Shown piece after piece: positions 40,163 to 40,866 of a stretch of 40,866 nucleotides of DNA. The position numbers were made by a program, and so were the translations under genes. The stretch is from Acidovorax sp. CF316 (GTDB taxonomy: Bacteria; Pseudomonadota; Gammaproteobacteria; Burkholderiales; Burkholderiaceae_C): the NCBI RefSeq assembly GCF_000276605.1, contig NZ_AKJX01000008.1:1-40866 (forward strand). The letters run 5' to 3'. Each line of letters begins with the position of its first letter. Positions within the stretch are counted from its first letter, which is position 1. The notes beneath the pieces were generated by a model, which was not told where the DNA came from, did not search any database, and saw only the letters and a program-made list of their open reading frames with translations.

Positions 40163-40866
40163 ATGAAACGCTGGATCCAATGGACCGCCTGCAGCGCCCT
40201 GGCACTGGGCGTGCTGGTTGCCGCAACGGCGGCCACCGGCCTGTACCTGGCCGAGCAAAAGCGCAACCGCTACATCGACGTCAAGCCCCGCCCCGTGGCC
40301 TACACGACCGAGGCGCAGACCATCGAGCGCGGGCGCTACCTGTTCAGCTCGCGCGGCTGCACCGACTGCCATGGCGCTGCGGGCACGGGCCGCGAGTTCG
40401 TCAACGACGGCAAGGGCACGCGCCTGGCCGGCCCCAACATCACGGCGGCCGGCGTGGTGGCCCGCTACCAGCCCGAGGACTGGAACAGCGCCATCCGCCA
40501 CGGCGTCAAGCCCAACGGCCGCCCGCTGCTGGTGATGCCCAGCGAGGACTACAACCGCCTGACCAACGACGACCTGAACGCCCTGGTCTCCTACATCCGC
40601 CAGTTGCCTGCCAAGGAGGGCACGCCTGCCGCCATCGAGCTGCCGCGCCCAGCCTGGGTGCTGTACGGGCTGGGCCTGATTCCCGACGCCGCCGCGCGCA
40701 TCGACCACCAGTTGGCCCCCTCGCGCCCGGTACCCGCCGGCGTGACAGTGGCCAATGGCCAGTACGTGGCGAACATGTGCATCGGCTGCCACGGCGCCAA
40801 CCTGGCGGGCGGCAAGATCCCCGGCGGCCCGCCGGACTGGCCGGGCGCCGCCGGCATCCGCCCCCG
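40163..40866 (+). CDS. Membrane-anchored multiheme cytochrome c (3' end outside window)
   Basis: The first 234 codons of a c-type cytochrome. An N-terminal hydrophobic anchor or signal (about 8-30, TACSALALGVLVAATAATGLYLA) is followed by a heme-binding motif at C66-C69-H70 (GCTDCHG) with Met125 (LLVMPSEDY) as a likely axial ligand. A second motif is at C206-C209-H210 (MCIGCHG). The two domains and their spacing resemble the alcohol/aldehyde dehydrogenase cytochrome subunits, which often have three hemes; the rest lies off the right edge. It starts 185 bases after the transporter operon and probably has its own promoter. Whether it takes electrons from the upstream dehydrogenase is unknown. 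Confidence 0.92.
   Translation, partial: MKRWIQWTACSALALGVLVAATAATGLYLAEQKRNRYIDVKPRPVAYTTEAQTIERGRYLFSSRGCTDCHGAAGTGREFVNDGKGTRLAGPNITAAGVVARYQPEDWNSAIRHGVKPNGRPLLVMPSEDYNRLTNDDLNALVSYIRQLPAKEGTPAAIELPRPAWVLYGLGLIPDAAARIDHQLAPSRPVPAGVTVANGQYVANMCIGCHGANLAGGKIPGGPPDWPGAAGIRP

Overview
The window is GC-rich and gene-dense. Its housekeeping blocks have the layout typical of a beta-proteobacterium of the family Comamonadaceae (Acidovorax-like). This placement is inferred from gene order and protein style; no database was searched. About 43 protein genes were read, with no rRNA, tRNA, CRISPR array, insertion sequence or prophage.

Bases 1-9210 are one minus-strand block: yceD, rpmF, plsX, fabH, fabD, fabG, acpP and fabF (ribosomal protein L32 plus the core of fatty-acid and phospholipid synthesis), then a small membrane protein, rpoE, rseA and the start of rseB (envelope-stress sigma factor, anti-sigma factor and its sensor). 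From 9236 the plus strand carries maf, an RsmI-like methyltransferase and an exported MORN/YwqK-like repeat protein. These converge on a minus-strand group of S49 peptidase, Rieske protein, gph phosphatase and rluC. rluC is divergent from rne across a 591-bp spacer. After rne and a clear terminator come yaaA, a prolyl-hydroxylase-like oxygenase and queF. A small membrane protein and dinB follow on the minus strand.

From 23283 on the content is accessory catabolism. A five-gene minus-strand cluster holds an antiquitin-type aldehyde dehydrogenase (amaB), a FOXRED1-like FAD oxidoreductase, an orphan GltI-like binding protein, a class I aminotransferase and an acetolactate-synthase-like ThDP enzyme. 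A LysR gene is divergent from it. Together they suggest lysine, pipecolate or 2-aminoadipate breakdown. A LysR-convergent TipAS-domain gene has an in-frame UGA at codon 15. A MAPEG protein and an IclR regulator follow.

Divergent from IclR is a seven-gene plus-strand operon. It encodes a Pot-type ABC ATPase and two permeases, then a three-subunit flavin/iron-sulfur amine dehydrogenase of the HcnABC/opine-oxidase type, then the transporter's binding protein. This looks like a self-contained uptake-and-oxidation module for an unidentified amine, opine or imino acid. The window ends inside a multiheme cytochrome c preceded by a Crp/Fnr-type palindrome.

The most interesting points are the oxidation module with its inverted-repeat control region, the antiquitin/FOXRED1/ThDP cluster, the interrupted TipAS gene, the long structured rne leader and the conserved-looking features in the RNase E tail.
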